This document shows, piece by piece, positions 5,856-6,729 of a stretch of DNA of 6,729 nt. The stretch comes from Verrucomicrobiota bacterium (GTDB lineage: Bacteria; Verrucomicrobiota; Verrucomicrobiia; Chthoniobacterales; UBA10450). The stretch covers positions 1 to 6,729 of the forward strand of contig QHQU01000091.1 of the NCBI GenBank assembly GCA_003219925.1, read 5' to 3'. The notes below the pieces were generated by a model. That model saw only the letters and a list, made by a program, of their open reading frames with translations. It searched no databases and was not told the origin of the DNA. Position 1 is the stretch's first letter. Every line of letters starts with the position of its first letter. A program made the translations under genes and the position numbers.

Positions 5856-6729
5856 CAGTGCATTCCTACATCTTTGGCAGATGGGACATCCGGAGGCGGC
5901 AGTTGCTTTCCATCACCCCGTTTCGGGCAGTCTGGACAATCATCCTGCTCCAACTCGGGCCCGAAGTGGGTGCGATCCTCGTTTCTTTGCCGAAGGCGAT
6001 ACAAGTCTAGTTTGGTCAACGATACTTCCGGACGCATTAAAATGATCAGCTCGGTGCGGTCGCGATTTTTTGTAGTGCTACGAAAAAGTGGGCCTACCAC
6101 TGGCAATCGACTCAAATATGGAATCCCATTTTTGCTGGTATTCCTGGTGTCAGTAATTAATCCGCCCAGGACAATTGTTGAACAGTTTGGTGCCGAAACG
6201 TTAGTGCGAATGTAGCGAGTAGCGATCGTCGGCACCGAATTGCCGCCGATATTTACATTGCTGTTGGGAACAACACTGTCGATCTTCTGTAAAATATCCA
6301 GGGAGACCTCTTTCTCCGAGTTGATAAGCGGCACAACCTCGAGCTGCAGCGCAACCTTCTTGAACTCGATGCTGGATTGGACGGAGGCGACATTGTTGAC
6401 AACCGCTCCGCTGTTCACGTTGCTCAAAGTATTTACCGGGACTGGAATCTCCTGTCCATTTGCAATGATTGCCTTCTTGTTGTTGCTGGTAAAGACCATC
6501 GGGCGCGAAATCACGCGAAACCGTCCGGTTGATTCCATCGCATGGACGATGGCGCTAAGGTAATTTCCCGCAGCAACATAAACATTAGTACCGGTTCCAA
6601 TGTTTTGCAGGATGCTGGCGAAATTAACTAATCCTGCTGGATCAAGAATTCCTCCAACCGTGGGTGAACCGCCCGGACTAGCAGCCGGACTACCGGCGGG
6701 GAATGGAATCGGCACGCTGGTTTGCGGAT
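5855..6729 (-). CDS. Outer-membrane secretin (GspD/PilQ family), C-terminal part; 5' end beyond the right edge
   Basis: Secretins form multimeric outer-membrane channels for type II secretion or type IV pili. The frame is open to the window edge, with 290 complete residues visible, so the GTG at 6715 is internal rather than a start. Counting from that GTG, residues 1-22 are a Pro/Gly/Ser-rich stretch. Residues about 45-95 contain ESTGRFRVISRPMVFTSNNK and IIANGQEIPVPV, typical of the secretin core. IRTNVSAPNCSTIVLGGLI (169-187) is followed by the signature GIPYLSRLPVVGPLFRS (197-213) and RTELIILMRPEV (220-231). The last 55 residues form a polar tail with a CPDC motif and a proline run, lying where other secretins carry a pilotin-binding S domain. 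The missing part should contain the signal peptide and N domains. It is the first visible gene of the cluster and overlaps the next gene by one base. Confidence 0.94.
   Translation of the reverse strand, partial: PQTSVPIPFPAGSPAASPGGSPTVGGILDPAGLVNFASILQNIGTGTNVYVAAGNYLSAIVHAMESTGRFRVISRPMVFTSNNKKAIIANGQEIPVPVNTLSNVNSGAVVNNVASVQSSIEFKKVALQLEVVPLINSEKEVSLDILQKIDSVVPNSNVNIGGNSVPTIATRYIRTNVSAPNCSTIVLGGLITDTRNTSKNGIPYLSRLPVVGPLFRSTTKNRDRTELIILMRPEVSLTKLDLYRLRQRNEDRTHFGPELEQDDCPDCPKRGDGKQLPPPDVPSAKDVGMH

Noticed and set aside
5226..6215. A 329-codon plus-strand open frame
   Set aside because: It lies antisense to the ATPase, the PG-binding gene and the secretin, all of which have clear family motifs. 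The translated product has no recognisable domain and looks like a GC-driven shadow.
3695..6729. A complete novel secretion system
   Set aside because: Only a secretin, a PG-binding protein and the ATPase are visible. All but the small protein are standard families, and the remaining components would lie outside the window.

Overview
This window looks like chromosomal DNA of a free-living Gram-negative bacterium, most likely a soil-type member of the Verrucomicrobiota (Chthoniobacterales-like). That assignment is an inference. It rests on the style of the MreB sequence, an outer-membrane secretin with its ATPase, moderately high GC, weak use of Shine-Dalgarno sites and dispersed GTCATCCCGAGC-type palindromic repeats. 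There is no rRNA or marker gene to settle it.

Layout. Positions 1-2128 (minus strand) carry the cell-shape operon mreB-mreC-mreD. mreD starts in an ATGA overlap with the mreC stop and runs off the left edge. Positions 2129-2376 are a gene-free divergent region with two potential hairpins, one of which overlaps the start codon of the next gene. Positions 2377-3036 (plus strand) encode ribulose-phosphate 3-epimerase (rpe). Positions 3037-3694 lie between the convergent ends of rpe and the secretion ATPase. They hold a GIY-YIG nuclease gene broken by one amber codon, bracketed by two same-orientation copies of a 114-bp palindromic element. Positions 3695-6729 (minus strand) carry a secretion or pilus cluster, read as outer-membrane secretin (5' end off the right edge), then a small exported peptidoglycan-binding protein, then a PilB/GspE-type hexameric ATPase. 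These three genes overlap or nearly touch and are probably one operon.

How the genes work together. MreB filaments with MreC and MreD position lateral wall synthesis. The secretin forms an outer-membrane pore, and the GspE/PilB ATPase would power pseudopilus or pilus assembly through it. The peptidoglycan-binding protein encoded between them is a plausible wall anchor for that machine, though this is untested. Rpe is a housekeeping enzyme of the pentose phosphate pathway.

The least conventional part is the repeat-nuclease-repeat block at 3082-3630. It looks like a decayed small mobile or repeat-propagating unit in which the end of the palindrome supplies the start codon of the nuclease frame.
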